A DNA stretch of 64,000 nt from Taudactylus pleione (GCA_031769625.1 JAUIMM010000015.1:24919001-24983000); one strand, 5' to 3'; positions 33,997 to 45,199 are shown, counted from the first letter of the stretch. Made by a program: numbers and translations. Notes: generated from the sequence alone by a model not told the origin.

Positions 33997-34979
33997 GACA
34001 GTGATTGCCTCCGGCCGGCGCGCACATCGACCCGGAGCAGCCAGCACAGGCAGGATTAGGAATACAGTGATCCAGATTGGGGTTTACATACAGGTGTATG
34101 ATAGTTTGATGGGATTGCTGTATCAGCAGTCATGCAATTCAAATAGGCAGCAACAGTGCCGTAGCTAGCACTCCCGGCGCCCAGTGCAGGCCACGTCCCC
34201 TCCGTATGACATCACATGGCGGGGGCGTTGCCTGCACCCTACGTCGGGAGCAGGTGATTACAGCAATGCCCAGAGCATCCTCAGAATGCTCCAGGGTGCT
34301 GTAAGGGCAGCGTGGTGTCCGTCTGGAGCATCCTAAGGATGCTGCACAGATTTTGGCAGCAGGGTGCCATTACAAGCACCCTGCTAACCAAATGCTGGGG
34401 CTGTGGGTGAGCGACGGTGCCGCCCACAAAGCGCTGCTCTCTGTGCGGCCACACCGTTCGCCAGAGGCAGATCTACTGTGAAACTAATGAAGCAAAATTT
34501 TTTTTCCTAATGGGTGAATTTTTCAACAAAAGCAATGTAGTTTTAAGTGTGTTATTAACATAAGGTTATTTTAGTGATAGAATCATAAGCCAATGGGTTG
34601 CCATACTTAATATTGACCTTAGAATATGCTCTTCAGAAGTTATGCAGCGCCGTGCAGCCCTATGCCGCCCGTCCTCCTTCAGCCCTCCCACAGACATCTT
34701 AAGCGGAGGAGGACAGAGAGGTGTAGCGCAGAGCAGCATTGTGGCCGTAGGACACGGAGTCAGTCAGCCATCAGGCTGTCTTCAATTAATAAAAATACAG
34801 TGCTGCTGAATCTCTGAGGGACGGGAGGAGGAGGAGGCAGGGAGCCCTGCTGATGCACCCCCACACCCAGTGACTGATGACTGAGTGAGACAGTAGGTGT
34901 CTGTGCCTGCTGGAGCACCCCTTGCTGCCTGGCTGCTGTGCTGTAGCTATTTTGGAGGAGAGGAGACTTACCTGGAGTC
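33997..34979. other. Mixed dispersed-repeat debris
   Basis: GCCGTAGCTAGCACTCCCGG near 34159 resembles a common repeat terminus, and 34370-34440 matches part of 29641-29720. No intact element or gene. Confidence 0.35.
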
Positions 34980-35131
34980 ATACAATACTGACCTGGGTGA
35001 GTCTTTTAATTTTCCTGTGTGGCTGGGCTCTAAATAGCAGGCAAATGTTTAAGTTGATAATTTTGTATGGCCCGTGAATGATTTTATAAACATCCAAATG
35101 GCCCTTCGCAGAAAAAAGGTTCTGCACCCCT
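34980..35131. mobile_element. hAT-like right end
   Basis: TATGGCCCGTGAATGATTTT and CCAAATGGCCCTTCGCAG lead into AAAAAGGTTCTGCACCCCTG, whose reverse (CAGGGGTGCAGAACC) is a typical vertebrate hAT terminus. The partner end and duplication were not found. Confidence 0.45.
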
Positions 35132-35132
35132 G

Positions 35133-35165
35133 ATCTACAGTGCCTGACTCTCTGGGGGGTTTCTA

Positions 35166-35198
<33 letters not shown>

Positions 35199-35199
35199 G

Positions 35200-35246
<47 letters not shown>

Positions 35247-37528
35247 GTCTCACTCTCAGGGGGTTTCTACATCTATCTATCTATCTATCTATCTATCTAC
35301 AGTCTCTTACTTTCTGGGGGGTTTCTACATCTATCAATCCATCTACGGTGTCTCACTCTCTGGGGGGTTTCTACATCTATCTATACATCTACAGTGTCTC
35401 ACTTTCTGGGGGTTTCTGCATCTATCCATCTACAGTGTCTCACTCTATGGGGGGTTTCTATATCTATCTATCTACAGTGTCTCACTCTGGGTGGTTTCTA
35501 CATCTATCTATCTACAGTGTCTCACCCTCTGGGGGGTTTCTACATCTATCTATCTACAGTGTCTCACTCTCTGGGGGATTTCTACATCTATCTGTCTATC
35601 CATCTACAGTGTCTCACTATATTTGGGTTTTGTACATCTATCTATCTGTCTATCCATCTACAGTGTCTCACTCTTTGAGGGGTTTCTACATCTATTGATC
35701 TATCCATCTGCTGTGTCTCACTCTCTGGGTGGTTTCTACATCTATCTACCTACAGCGTCTCACTCTATGGGGGGTTTCTCCATCTATCTGTCTATCTATC
35801 CATCTACAGTGTCTCACTCTCTGAGCGGTTTCTACATCTATCTATCAATCTATCCATCTGCAGCGTCTCACTCTCTGGGTGGTTTCTACATCTATCTACC
35901 TACAGCATCTCACTCTCTGGGGGGCTTCTTTCTACATCTATCTATCTACTGTTTCTCATTCTCTGGGGGGGGGTTTAAATCTATCAATCTACTGTACCTA
36001 CAATATCTCACTCTCTTGGGGGGTTTCTACATCTATTATCTACAGTATCTCACTCTCTGGGGGGTTTCCACATCTATATATCTATCTACTGTCTCTCACT
36101 CTATGGGGGTTTCTACATCTATCTATCCATCCATCTACAGTGTCTCACTCTCTGGGGTATTTCTACATCTATCTATCTACCTACTGTGTCTCACACTCTG
36201 GGGGGTTTCTAAATCTATCTATCCATCTACAGTGTCTCACTCTCTGGGTGGTTTCTACATCTATCTACCTACAGCGTCTCACTCTCTGGGGGGCTTCTTT
36301 CTACATCTACTGTATCTATCTACTGTTTCTCACTCTCTGGGTTTTTTTTTACATCTATCAATCTACTGTACCTACAATATCTCACTCTCTTGGGGGGTTT
36401 CTACATCTATCTTTCTATCTACAGTATCTCACTCTCTGAGGAGTTTCCACATCTATATATCTATCTATCTACTGTCTCTCACTCTATGGGGGTTTCTACA
36501 TCTATCTATCTATATATCCATCCATCTGCAGTGTCTCACTCTCTGGGGGATTTCTACATCTATATATCCATCTACAGTGTCTCACTCTCTGGGTGGTTTC
36601 TACATCTATATATCCATCTACAGTGTCTCACTCTCTGAGGGGTTTCTACATCTATCTATCTACATTGTCTCACTTTCTGGGGGGTTTCTACATCTATCTA
36701 TCTACACTGTCTCACTTTCTGGGAGGTTTCTATATCTATCTACAGTCTCTCACCTCTGGGTGGTTTCTACATCTATCTATCCATCTATAGTGTCTCACTC
36801 TCTGGGGGCTTCTAAATCTATTTATGTACAGTGCCTCACTATCTTTGGGGTTTCTACATCTATCTATCTATCTACAGTGTCTCACTCTCTGGGGGTTTCT
36901 ACGTCTATCTACAGTCTCTCACCTCTGGGGGTTTTCTACATCTATCTATCTATCTATTTACAGTGTTTCACACTCTGGAGGGTTTCTTCATCTATCTATC
37001 GATCTATCTATCTACAATCTCTCACTCTCTGGGGGTTTTCCACATCTATCTATCTCTCTATCTACAGTATCTCACTCTATGGGGAGTTTCTACATCTATC
37101 TACCTATCCATCTATCTACAGTGTCTCACACTCTGGAGGGTTTCTGCATCTATCTGTCTATCTACAGTTTCTCACTCTATGTGGGGTTTCTACATATATC
37201 TTCAGTGTCTCTGGGGGTTTCTACATCTATCTATCTACAGTGTCTCACTCTCTGTGGGTTATTACATCTATATATCTATCCATCTACAGTATCTCACTCT
37301 GTGAGGGGTTTCTACATCTATCTACAGTGTCTCTCTATGGGGGTGGTTCTACATCTATCTATCCATCTACAGTGTCTCACTGTCTGAGAGGTTTCTACAT
37401 CTATCTACAGTGTCTCACTCTCTGGGGGGTTTCTCATCTATTTATATATCTGCCATCCCTCACTCTCTGGGGGATTACTACATAGATCTATTTACAGTGT
37501 CTCACTCTCTGGGGGGTTTATCTATCTA
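35133..37528. repeat. Large TCTA-rich minisatellite, about 50 units
   Basis: Basic unit about 42 bp: ATCTACAGTGTCTCACTCTC then TGGGGGGTTTCTACATC, followed by a variable number of TATC tetramers, so spacing varies from 42 to more than 60. The first ~110 bp is mostly (TATC)n. The unit lacks stop codons in all three plus-strand frames, producing a 781-codon frame (35140-37485) that is not a gene. The array continues after the Tc1 insertion at 39179 and after the MITE at 39774. Confidence 0.95.
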
Positions 37529-37749
37529 CAGTCAGGTGCATAAATATTTGGACATTGACAGAATTTTCATATTTTGGCCTCTATTCACCACCACAATGGC
37601 TTTGAAATGAAACAAACAAGATGTGCTTTAACTGCAGACTTTCAGATTTAATTTGAGGGTAATTACATCCAAATCAGGTGAATGGTGTAGTAATTACAAT
37701 GGTTTCTATATGTGCCTCCCACTTTTTAAGGGGCCAAAAGTAATGGGAC
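37529..37749. repeat. Left 221-bp terminal inverted repeat of Tc1 copy 2
   Basis: Pairs with 38958-39178; inner end AAGTAATGGGAC, as in copy 1. Confidence 0.9.
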
Positions 37750-37752
37750 AAA

Positions 37753-38819
37753 CTAAACAATCCTAAATCTGACTTTCACTTTGTAATACTTTCTTGCAAA
37801 TCCTTTGCAGGCAATTACAGCCTGAAGTCTGGAATACATAGACATCACCAGATGCTGGGTTTCATCCCTGGTGATGCTCTGCCAGGCCTCTACTGCAAAT
37901 GTCTTCAGTTCCTGCTTGTTCTTGGGGCATTTTCCCTTCAGTTTTCTCTTCATCAAGTGAAATGCATGCTCATTCGGATTCAGGTCATGGGATTGACTTG
38001 GCCATTGCATAACATTCCACTTTTTAGCCTTAAAAAACTCTTTGGTTGCTTTTGCAGTATGCTTTGGGTCATCGTCCATCTGCACTGTGAAGCGCCGTCC
38101 AATGAGTTCTGAAGCATTTGACTGATTATGAGCATATAATATTGCCCAAAAAACTTCAGAATTCATTCTGCTGCTTTTGTCAGCAGTCACATCATCAATA
38201 AATACAAGGGAACCAGTTCCATTGGCAGCCATACATGCCCACGCCATGACACTACCACCACCATGCGTCACTGATGAGGTGGTGTTTTGGATCATGAGCA
38301 GTTCCTTTCCTTCTCCATACTCTTCTCTTCCCATCACTCTGGTACAAGTTGATTTTTGTCTCATCTGTCCATAGGATGTTGTTTCAGAACTGTAATGGCT
38401 TTTTTAGATGTTGTTTGGCAAACTCTAATCTGGTCTTCCTGTTTTTGTGGCTCACCAATGGTTTACATCTTGTGGTGAACCCTCTATATTCACTCTTGTG
38501 AAGTCTTCTCTTGATTGTTGACTTTGACACATATTCACCTACCTCCTGGAGAGTGTTCTTGATTTGGCCAACTGTTGTGAAGGGGTTTTTCTTCACCAGG
38601 GAAATAATTCTTCTGTCATCCACCACAGTTGTTTTCCGTGGTCTTCCGGGTCTTTTGGTGTTGCTGAGCTCTCCGGTGCGTTCTTTCTTTTTAAGAATGT
38701 TCCAAACAGTTGATTTGACCACACCTATTGTTTTTTACTATCTCTCTGATGGGTTTGATTTGATTTTTCAGCCTAATGATGGCTTGCTTCACTGATAGTG
38801 ACAGCTCTTTGGATCTCAT
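37753..38819 (-). pseudogene. Tc1-family transposase, inactivated (copy 2)
   Basis: Same enzyme family as 3606-4671. Likely start MRSKELS at 38819. A one-base insertion in the poly-T run near 38734 breaks the N-terminal helix-turn-helix. The 112-codon stretch below 38722 (KSTVWNILKK, GRPRKTTVVDD, KSTIKRRLHKS) ends at TGA where copy 1 has the Trp of QFWNNILW. A further frameshift near 38320 leads to the 203-codon catalytic part with GGSVMAWACMAANG, QMDDDPKHTAK (second Asp) and SHDLNPNEHAFHLMK (Glu). Unlike copy 1 its C-terminus is open to the natural stop (KVKVRFRIV). The lesions differ from those of copy 1. Confidence 0.9.
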
Positions 38820-38957
38820 ATTGAGAGTCGACAGCAACTGATTCCAAATGCAAATGTCACACCTAGAATCAACTCCAGACCTTTTACCAGCTTAATTGAT
38901 AATGAAATAATGAGGGAATAGCCCACACCTGTCCATGAAATAGCTTTTGAGTTGATA

Positions 38958-39178
38958 GTCCCATTACTTTTGGCCCCTTGAAAAGTGGGAGGCACATATA
39001 GAAACCGTTGTAATTCCTACACCGTTCACCTATTTTGGGTGTAATTACCCTCAAATTAAATCTGAAAGTCTGCAGTTAAAGCACATCTTGTTTGTTTCAT
39101 TTCAAAGCCATTGTGGTGATGAATAGAGGCCAAAATATGAAAATTCTGTCAATGTCCCAATATTTATGCACCTGACTG
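38958..39178. repeat. Right 221-bp terminal inverted repeat of Tc1 copy 2
   Basis: Reverse complement of 37529-37749, starting GTCCCATTACTTTTGGCC. Confidence 0.9.
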
Positions 39179-39182
39179 TATC

Positions 39183-39245
<63 letters not shown>

Positions 39246-39343
39246 CACTACCTCATTCTTCTAAAGTGTCTTACTGTCTTTGGGGCTTCTACATCTCTCT
39301 ACAGTTTCTCACTCTCTTGGGGGTTTCTACACTTATCTATATA
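39179..39343. repeat. Continuation of the TCTA-rich minisatellite
   Basis: (TATC)n for about 65 bp, then two to three units of the CTCACTCTCTTGGGGGTTTC type. Confidence 0.9.
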
Positions 39344-39773
39344 CAGATGTGTCCACATACATCTATCGCTACAAGTCACGCTACACATAATGTGGGAGCT
39401 CTGTGTAACTCTGTAGCGCCAAGCATCCTTTCATGCATTATTTTACCTTCAAATACGTCTAATTCACACAGTGATGTGAATAGATAGCACAAGCAGCTTC
39501 TGCTGAATAAAATGATATTCGGCATGCCTATGTTCTGTTTGCGGCTGCGGGTGTAACTGCATATGAATTGCTACGTTACAGTGTTACAGTCGCTGACACT
39601 GTAACTTTGCATTTTGTATACAGATACACCCGCAGTCGCTGTGCAAATAAGACACATTTGAAGGTAAAAAACGTACAAAAAGACACTTGGCGCCAGCGAG
39701 TCATGCCACGGCATGGCACGACTAGAAGGGCTGTTTAACGTGCAAGGAGGCTAGATGCATGTGGACCCATCTG
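39344..39773. mobile_element. MITE with TA duplication, 430 bp
   Basis: CAGATGTGTCCACATACATC at the left and GATGCATGTGGACCCATCTG at the right, each next to TA (39342-39343 and 39774-39775), so Tc1/mariner-style targeting. Further in, GCGCCAAGCATCC and TTTTACCTTCAAATACGTC at the left match GACACTTGGCGCC and GACACATTTGAAGGTAAAA at the right, giving imperfect inverted repeats of about 150 bp. Interrupts the minisatellite. Confidence 0.85.
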
Positions 39774-39853
39774 TATCTACAATCTCTCACTCTCTGGGGG
39801 GTTTCTACATCTATCTATCTACAGCGTCTCACTCTCTGGGGGGTTTCTACATC
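39774..39853. repeat. Last units of the TCTA-rich minisatellite
   Basis: Two units with CTCACTCTCTGGGGGGTTTC, ending at 39853. Confidence 0.9.
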
Positions 39854-40235
39854 CTCCACCATTTGGGCCTCAAAGTCCATGCAAAGGCAGCAAGGCCCTT
39901 CAGACCTTGTTGAATGTTGCCCTATTGTTGCTGGCTGCAAAGGGCCCCCCATAACAGTTCAAGCTTCAGGGCCCGAAAATGTTTCCACCACTGCTACTCA
40001 CACACCCCCAGTAACAGCTCTTGGCAGCAGGGTGGCAGAACCCAAAGGTTGGGTGCCGCTGTAGGCAGTGGGGAGGATTTGGCGGTGTCCATCAGTATTA
40101 CGAAACATGATTTAAAGTATGTATTTCATTCTGATTTACTTGTAGTATTAACTCAATAACTGTGAGATAATGGACCATTAGCTTCTACTTTTCTTCTGCT
40201 CATTATCATTGACTGATTGAACAAAGTCAAACTGC
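39854..40235. other. Short unassigned stretch
   Basis: AAAGGGCCCCCCATAACAG and GGGTGGCAGAACCC motifs suggest repeat debris; no gene. Confidence 0.35.
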
Positions 40236-40754
40236 ATTTTAACTAGGGGTGAGCGGGTTCGGATTTCTGAAATCCGAACCCCCCCGAGCCCCCCCGATCC
40301 GAGTCCGATCCGAGTCAGGCTCGACTTTAACCGCCTGACTCGGATTCTGAAATCTAGGCAAAACGTCATCTTCCCGCCTTCCGAGTCTCGCGGGTTTTGG
40401 ATCCTATATAAGGTACCCACGTCGGCGCCATTTTCTCACTCGGCTGTGGACAGTGAAGAGGGAGGGTGGGAGTTAGGGCTGTGTAGTGTAGTGTAGTGTA
40501 GTGTAGTGCTGCTGTTGTCCACTACTTCAAAGTCCATAGGGGCTGGCTGTGTTGTGCTGTGCTGCTGTTGTTAATAGGGGCTGTGTCCACTACTTCAAAG
40601 TCCATAGGGGCTGGCTGGACTGTGTTGTGCAGTCAGTTCTCCATAGGGGCTGTGTCCACTCCAAAGTCCTGTGCAGTGTCCCAGTCCTAAAGGAGTGCTG
40701 TAGTGTTGTCCAGGGGGTGCTCTGTCCATCAGGGGTGCTCCCCCCAAGTGCTAA

Positions 40755-42405
40755 AAAAATAATATATTTTCTGTGTTTGTGAATTGTGTGCGCAGTAGCC
40801 GCACGTGCATCAACAAAGTAGTGCCAAGCGTGCGCCTGTGTCATAAGTAAAGGGCCGGCTGGCTTGACCGTTAAGGGTGCTGTAACCCCCGAAAGTACAC
40901 TCCAGTCCAAACCAAAAAAAATTTTATTTTCTGTGTTTGTGAATTGTGTGCGCAGTAGCCGCACGTGCATCAACAAAGTAGTGCCAAGCGTGCGCCTGTG
41001 TCATAAGTAAAGGGCCGGCTGGCTTGACCGTTAAGGGTGCTGTAACCCCCGAAAGTACACTCCAGTCCAAACCAAAAAAAAAATTATTTTCTGTGTTTGT
41101 GAATTGTGTGCGCAGTAGCTGCACGTGCATCAACAAAGTAGTGCCAAGCGTGCGCCTGTGTCATAAGTAAAGGGCCGGCTGGCTTGACCGTTAAGGGTGC
41201 TGTAACCCCCGAAAGTACACTCCAGTCCAAACCAAAAAAAAAATTATTTTCTGTGTTTGTGAATTGTGTGCGCAGTAGCCGCACGTGCATCAACAAAGTA
41301 GTGCCAAGCGTGCGCCTGTGTCATAAGTAAAGGGCCGGCTGGCTTGACCCTTAAGGGTGCTGTAACCCCCGAAAGTACACTCCAGTCCAAACCAAAAAAA
41401 AAATTATTTTCTGTGTTTGTGAATTGTGTGCGTAGTAGCCGCACGTGCATCAACAAAGTAGTGCCAAGCGTGCGCCTGTGTCATAAGTAAAGGGCCGGCT
41501 GGCTTGACCGTTAAGGGTGCTGTAACCCCCGAAAGTACACTCCAGTCCAAACCTAAAAAAAAATTATTTTCTGTGTTTGTGAATTGTGTGCGCAGTAGCC
41601 GCACGTGCATCAACAAAGTAGTGCCAAGCGTGCGCCTGTGTCATAAGTAAAGGACCGGCTGGCTTGACCGTTAAAGGGTGCTGTAACCCCCGAAAGTACA
41701 CTCCAGTCCAAACCAAAAAAAAATTATTTTCTGTGTTTGTGAATTGTGTGCGCAGTAGCCGCACGTGCATCAACAAAGTAGTGCCAAGCGTGCGCCTGTG
41801 TCATAAGTAAAGGGCCAGCTGGCTTGACCGTTAAAGGGTGCTGTAACCCCCGAAAGTACACTCCAGTCCAAACCAAAAAAAAATTATTTTCTGTGTTTGT
41901 GAATTGTGTGCGCAGTAGCCGCACGTGCATCAACAAAGTAGTGCCAAGCGTGCGCCTGTGTCATAAGTAAAGGGCCGGCTGGCTTGACCGTTAAGGGTGC
42001 TGTAACCCCCGAAAGTACACTCCAGTCCAAACCTAAAAAAAAATTATTTTCTGTGTTTGTGAATTGTGTGCGCAGTAGCCGCACGTGCATCAACAAAGTA
42101 GTGCCAAGCGTGCGCCTGTGTCATAAGTAAAGGGCCGGCTGGCTTGACCGTTAAGGGTGCTGTAACCCCCGAAAGTACACTCCAGTCCAAACCAAAAAAA
42201 AAATTATTTTCTGTGTTTGTGAATTGTGTGCACTGTGGCTGCACGTGCATCAACAAAGGAGCAGCGCCAAGCGTGCGCCTGTGTCCCATAAGTAAAGAGC
42301 CGGCTGGCTCATTTCTTAAAGGGTGGTGTAACCCACAAAGTGCACTACTCTCCAGCAAAAATAAAATAATATTTTCTGTGTTTGTGTGCGCTTTAGCCGC
42401 ACGTA
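40755..42405. repeat. 160-bp subterminal array (type A), about 10 units
   Basis: Unit starts line up at exact 160-bp steps from about 40764 to 42044, with only single-base differences between many neighbours (for example GTAGCC versus GTAGCT, GGGCC versus GGACC). The last one or two units on the right are diverged (CACTGTGGCTGCACG) and match the outermost unit of the 12030 copy. The near identity of the inner units points to recent amplification or homogenisation. Confidence 0.95.
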
Positions 42406-42425
42406 TATATATCAATATAACATAA

Positions 42426-42757
42426 ATGGAGGACCAAACTTTCTCCGATAAAAATAAAATAGGGAAAGATCAAGAACCTCTTCCTCCTAGTGCTGTTGCT
42501 GCTGCTGGGAGTTGTTCATCATCCCAGAGAGGAAGTAGGAACATCACTACTTTTACTAAACAATTGACCCTCCAACAGTCCCTAGCGATGAGGATGAAGT
42601 ACGACAGCAGTCATCCTGAAGCAAAACGTATAACTGAGGCTTTGACTGCTATGTTGGTGTTAGACGTGCGTCCGGTATCCGACATTAGTGCAGTGGGATT
42701 TAGACAATTGATGGAGGTAGTGTGTCCTCGGTTCCAAATCCCGTCTAGATTCCACCT
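42426..42757 (+). pseudogene. hAT transposase N-terminal/pre-core fragment, BED finger missing
   Basis: ATG at 42426 (MEDQTFSDKNKIGKDQ), PPSAVAAAGSCSSSQRG, LQQSLAMRMKYDSSHPEAK, VLDVRPVSDISAVGF and VCPRFQIPSRFH, then the join into the type-B array with a stop soon after (KRASVC). It matches 13380-13707 almost residue for residue, including the join, so both derive from one rearranged ancestor. Not functional. Confidence 0.88.
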
Positions 42758-44165
42758 GCATCCTCAAAGCAGCAGCGACAAGCGTGCGTCTGTCTGTTAA
42801 AGGGTGGTGTAACTCTCAAAGTGTTCCAAAAAATAAAAAACTATTTTTTGAATGTGTTTGTGACTTGTGTGCGATGTAGCCACACTTGCATCCTCAAAGC
42901 AGCAGCGACAAGCGTGCGTCTGTCTGTTAAAGGGTGGTGACACCCTCAAAGTGTGCTACACAAACAATTAAAATATTGTTCTTTTTTTTTGGTCTTTGTG
43001 AAATGTGTGGGCTGTAGCCACACCTGCATCCTTAAAGCAGCAGCGACAAGCGTGCGTCTGTCTGTTAAAGGGTGGTGACACCCTCAAAGTGTGCTACACA
43101 AACAATTAAAATATTGTTCTTTTTTCTGTCTTTGTGAATTGTGTGGGCTGTAGCCGCACCTGCATCCTTAAAGCAGCAGCGACAAGCGTGCGTCTGTCTG
43201 TTAAAGGGTGGTGACACCCTCAAAGTGTGCTACACAAACAATTAAAATATTGTTCTTTTTTCTGTCTTTGTGAATTGTGTGGGCTGTAGCCGCACCTGCA
43301 TCCTTAAAGCAGCAGCGACAAGCGTGCGTCTGTCTGTTAAAGGGTGGTGACACCCTCAAAGTGTGCTACACAAACAATTAAAATATTGTTCTTTTTTTTT
43401 TGGTCTTTGTGAAATGTGTGGGCTGTAGCCGCACCTGCATCCTTAAAGCAGCAGCGACAAGCGTGCGTCTGTCTGTTAAAGGGTGGTGACACCCTCAAAG
43501 TGTTCTACACAAACAATTAAAATATTGTTCTTTTTTTTTCGGTCTTTGTGAAATGTGTGGGCTGTAGCCGCACCTGCATCCTTAAAGCAGCAGCGACAAG
43601 CGTGCGTCTGTCTGTTAAAGGGTGGTGTAACTCTCAAAGTGTTCCAAAAAATAAAAAACTATTTTTTTAATGTGTTTGTGACTTGTTTGCGATGTAGCCA
43701 CACTTGCATCCTCAAAGCAGCAGCGACAAGCGTGCGTCTGTCTGTTAAAGGGTGGTGACACCCTCAAAGTGTGCTACACAAACAATTAAAATATTGTTCT
43801 TTTTTTTTCTGTCTATGTGAATTGTGTGGGCTGTAGCCGCACCTGCATCCTTAAAGCAGCAGCGACAAGCGTGCGTCTGTCTGTTAAAGGGTGGTGACAC
43901 CTCAAAGTGTTCTACACAAACAATTAAAATATTCTTCTTCTTTTTTCTGTCTTTGTGAATTGTGTGGGCTGTAGCCGCACTTGCATCCTCAAAGCAGCAG
44001 CGACAAGCGTGCGTCTGTCTGTTAAAGGGTGGTGTAACCCTCAAAGTGTGCTCCACAAACAATAAAAATATTCTTTTTTTTTTTCTGTCTTTGTGAATTG
44101 TGTGGGCTGTAGCCGCACTTGAATCCTCAAAGCAGCAGCGACAAGCGTGCGTCTGTCTGTTAAAG
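42758..44165. repeat. ~136-bp array (type B), about 11 units
   Basis: Units of 130-140 bp with CATCCTCAAAGCAGCAGCGA, AGCGTGCGTCTGTCTGTTAA and a CACCCTCAAAGTGTGCTACAC part. Two alternating subtypes exist, one with GTTCCAAAAAATAAAAAACT and one with CACAAACAATTAAAATATTG. It stands exactly where the transposase core was lost. Confidence 0.92.
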
Positions 44166-44556
44166 GATTACATCGGTGACAGCATCCAAGTAGGCATGTC
44201 AGACAGTCCGTACCTGTACTGGCAGGAAAAAGAAGCAATTTGGAGGTCCCTGTACAAACTGGCTCTATTTTACCTGAGTTGCCCCCCCTCCAGTGTGTAC
44301 TCCGAAAGAGTGTTTAGTGCAGCCGGGAACCTTGTCAGCGAAAGGCGTAGGAGGTTGCTTCCACAAAATGTGGAGAAGATGATGTTCATAAAATGAATTA
44401 TCAACTCTTCCAGGGAGACCAGCCTCCAGAACGTACAGAGGGACCTGTGGTTCCAGCAGGGATGAATTAATACTCTGTGAGGATGAGGATGTACACACTG
44501 AAGAGGGTGAGGAATCGGTGGATGAGGAGGATGAGGATGACATCTTGCCTCCGTAG
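44166..44556 (+). pseudogene. hAT transposase C-terminal fragment
   Basis: Starts at the array join with DYIGDSIQVGMSDSPYLYW, SLYKLALFYLSC, PSSVYSERVFSAAGN and SERRRRLLPQN (hAT dimerisation domain), then frameshifts at MMFIK, so the acidic tail coding region to 44556 is out of frame. Same frameshift as in 12666-13052, again showing common descent. No catalytic residues. Confidence 0.88.
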
Positions 44557-45199
44557 AGCCAGTTTGTGCAGGGACACATTAATTGCCAGCTTGTTTTGTG
44601 GGGGCCCAAACGAACCAATCATTTCAGCCACAGTTGTGTGGCAGACCCTGGCGCTGAAATGATTGATTTGTTAAAGTGTGCATGTCCTGTTTATACAACA
44701 TAAGGGTGGGTGGGAGGGCCCAAGGACAATTCCATCTTGCACTTCTTTTTTTTCTTTGCATTATGTACAGTTTGGGGCCTAGTTTTTCTAACTGCCATCC
44801 TGTCTGCCACTGCAGTGTCACTCCTAGATGGGTCACGTGTTTGTGCCGCCCACTCGTGTCGCTTAGCATAGTCATCCAGCTACCTCGGTGCAACCTTTTG
44901 GACATGAAAACACTATTGTGAGGTGTGAGGTGTTCAGAATAGACTGGAAATGAGTGGAAATTAAGGTTATTGAGGTTAATAATAGCATAGGAGCAGAGAA
45001 ACCAACAAATTCTGTGATTTTAGCTGTTTTTATGCTTTTTTTAAAAAAAATACAGATCCAAAACACAAAACCCAGAACCCAAAACACGGAAGGGTGGTTT
45101 TGGCAAAACCAATCCAGATCCAAAACACGAAGAAAGATCCAGATCCAAAACCAAAACACAAAACACGAAAAGTGGCCGGTGCACACCCCTAATTTTAAC

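Larger units (their letters stand above)
37529..39178 (-). mobile_element. Tc1-like transposon, full length, 1650 bp, in the minisatellite
   Basis: CAGTCAGGTGCATAAATATT at both ends in inverted orientation, each flanked by TA (37527-37528 and 39179-39180). Inverted repeats are 221 bp (37529-37749 and 38958-39178), as in 3382-5012. The target was a TATC repeat: TCTATCTA lies on the left and CCTATCTATC on the right. It differs from copy 1 by GTGC for GTCC near the tips, so the copies are diverged relatives. Confidence 0.95.
40244..45191 (+). mobile_element. hAT (ZBED-type) deletion derivative with expanded arrays, 4948 bp
   Basis: Inverted relative to 12030 and 17703. It starts TAGGGGTGAGCGGGTTCGG and ends CCGGTGCACACCCCTA, with a perfect 8-bp duplication ATTTTAAC (40236-40243 and 45192-45199). 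It has the same two internal losses as 12030-15113: no BED finger, and a tandem repeat in place of the catalytic core. Both tandem arrays are much longer (about 10 and 11 units), which restores the overall length to about that of the near-complete element. Confidence 0.95.

Noticed and set aside
35140..37485. 781-codon open frame
   Set aside because: It lies wholly in a stop-free minisatellite; similar frames are open in the other two phases, and the Ser/Ile/Tyr/Leu repeats follow the DNA repeat.
40755..42405. Regular direct repeats resembling a CRISPR array
   Set aside because: Units are contiguous 160-bp tandem copies with no unique spacers, inside a eukaryotic transposon.
40924..42415. 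Series of identical 70-codon frames
   Set aside because: One per 160-bp repeat; a tandem-repeat artefact rather than a gene family.
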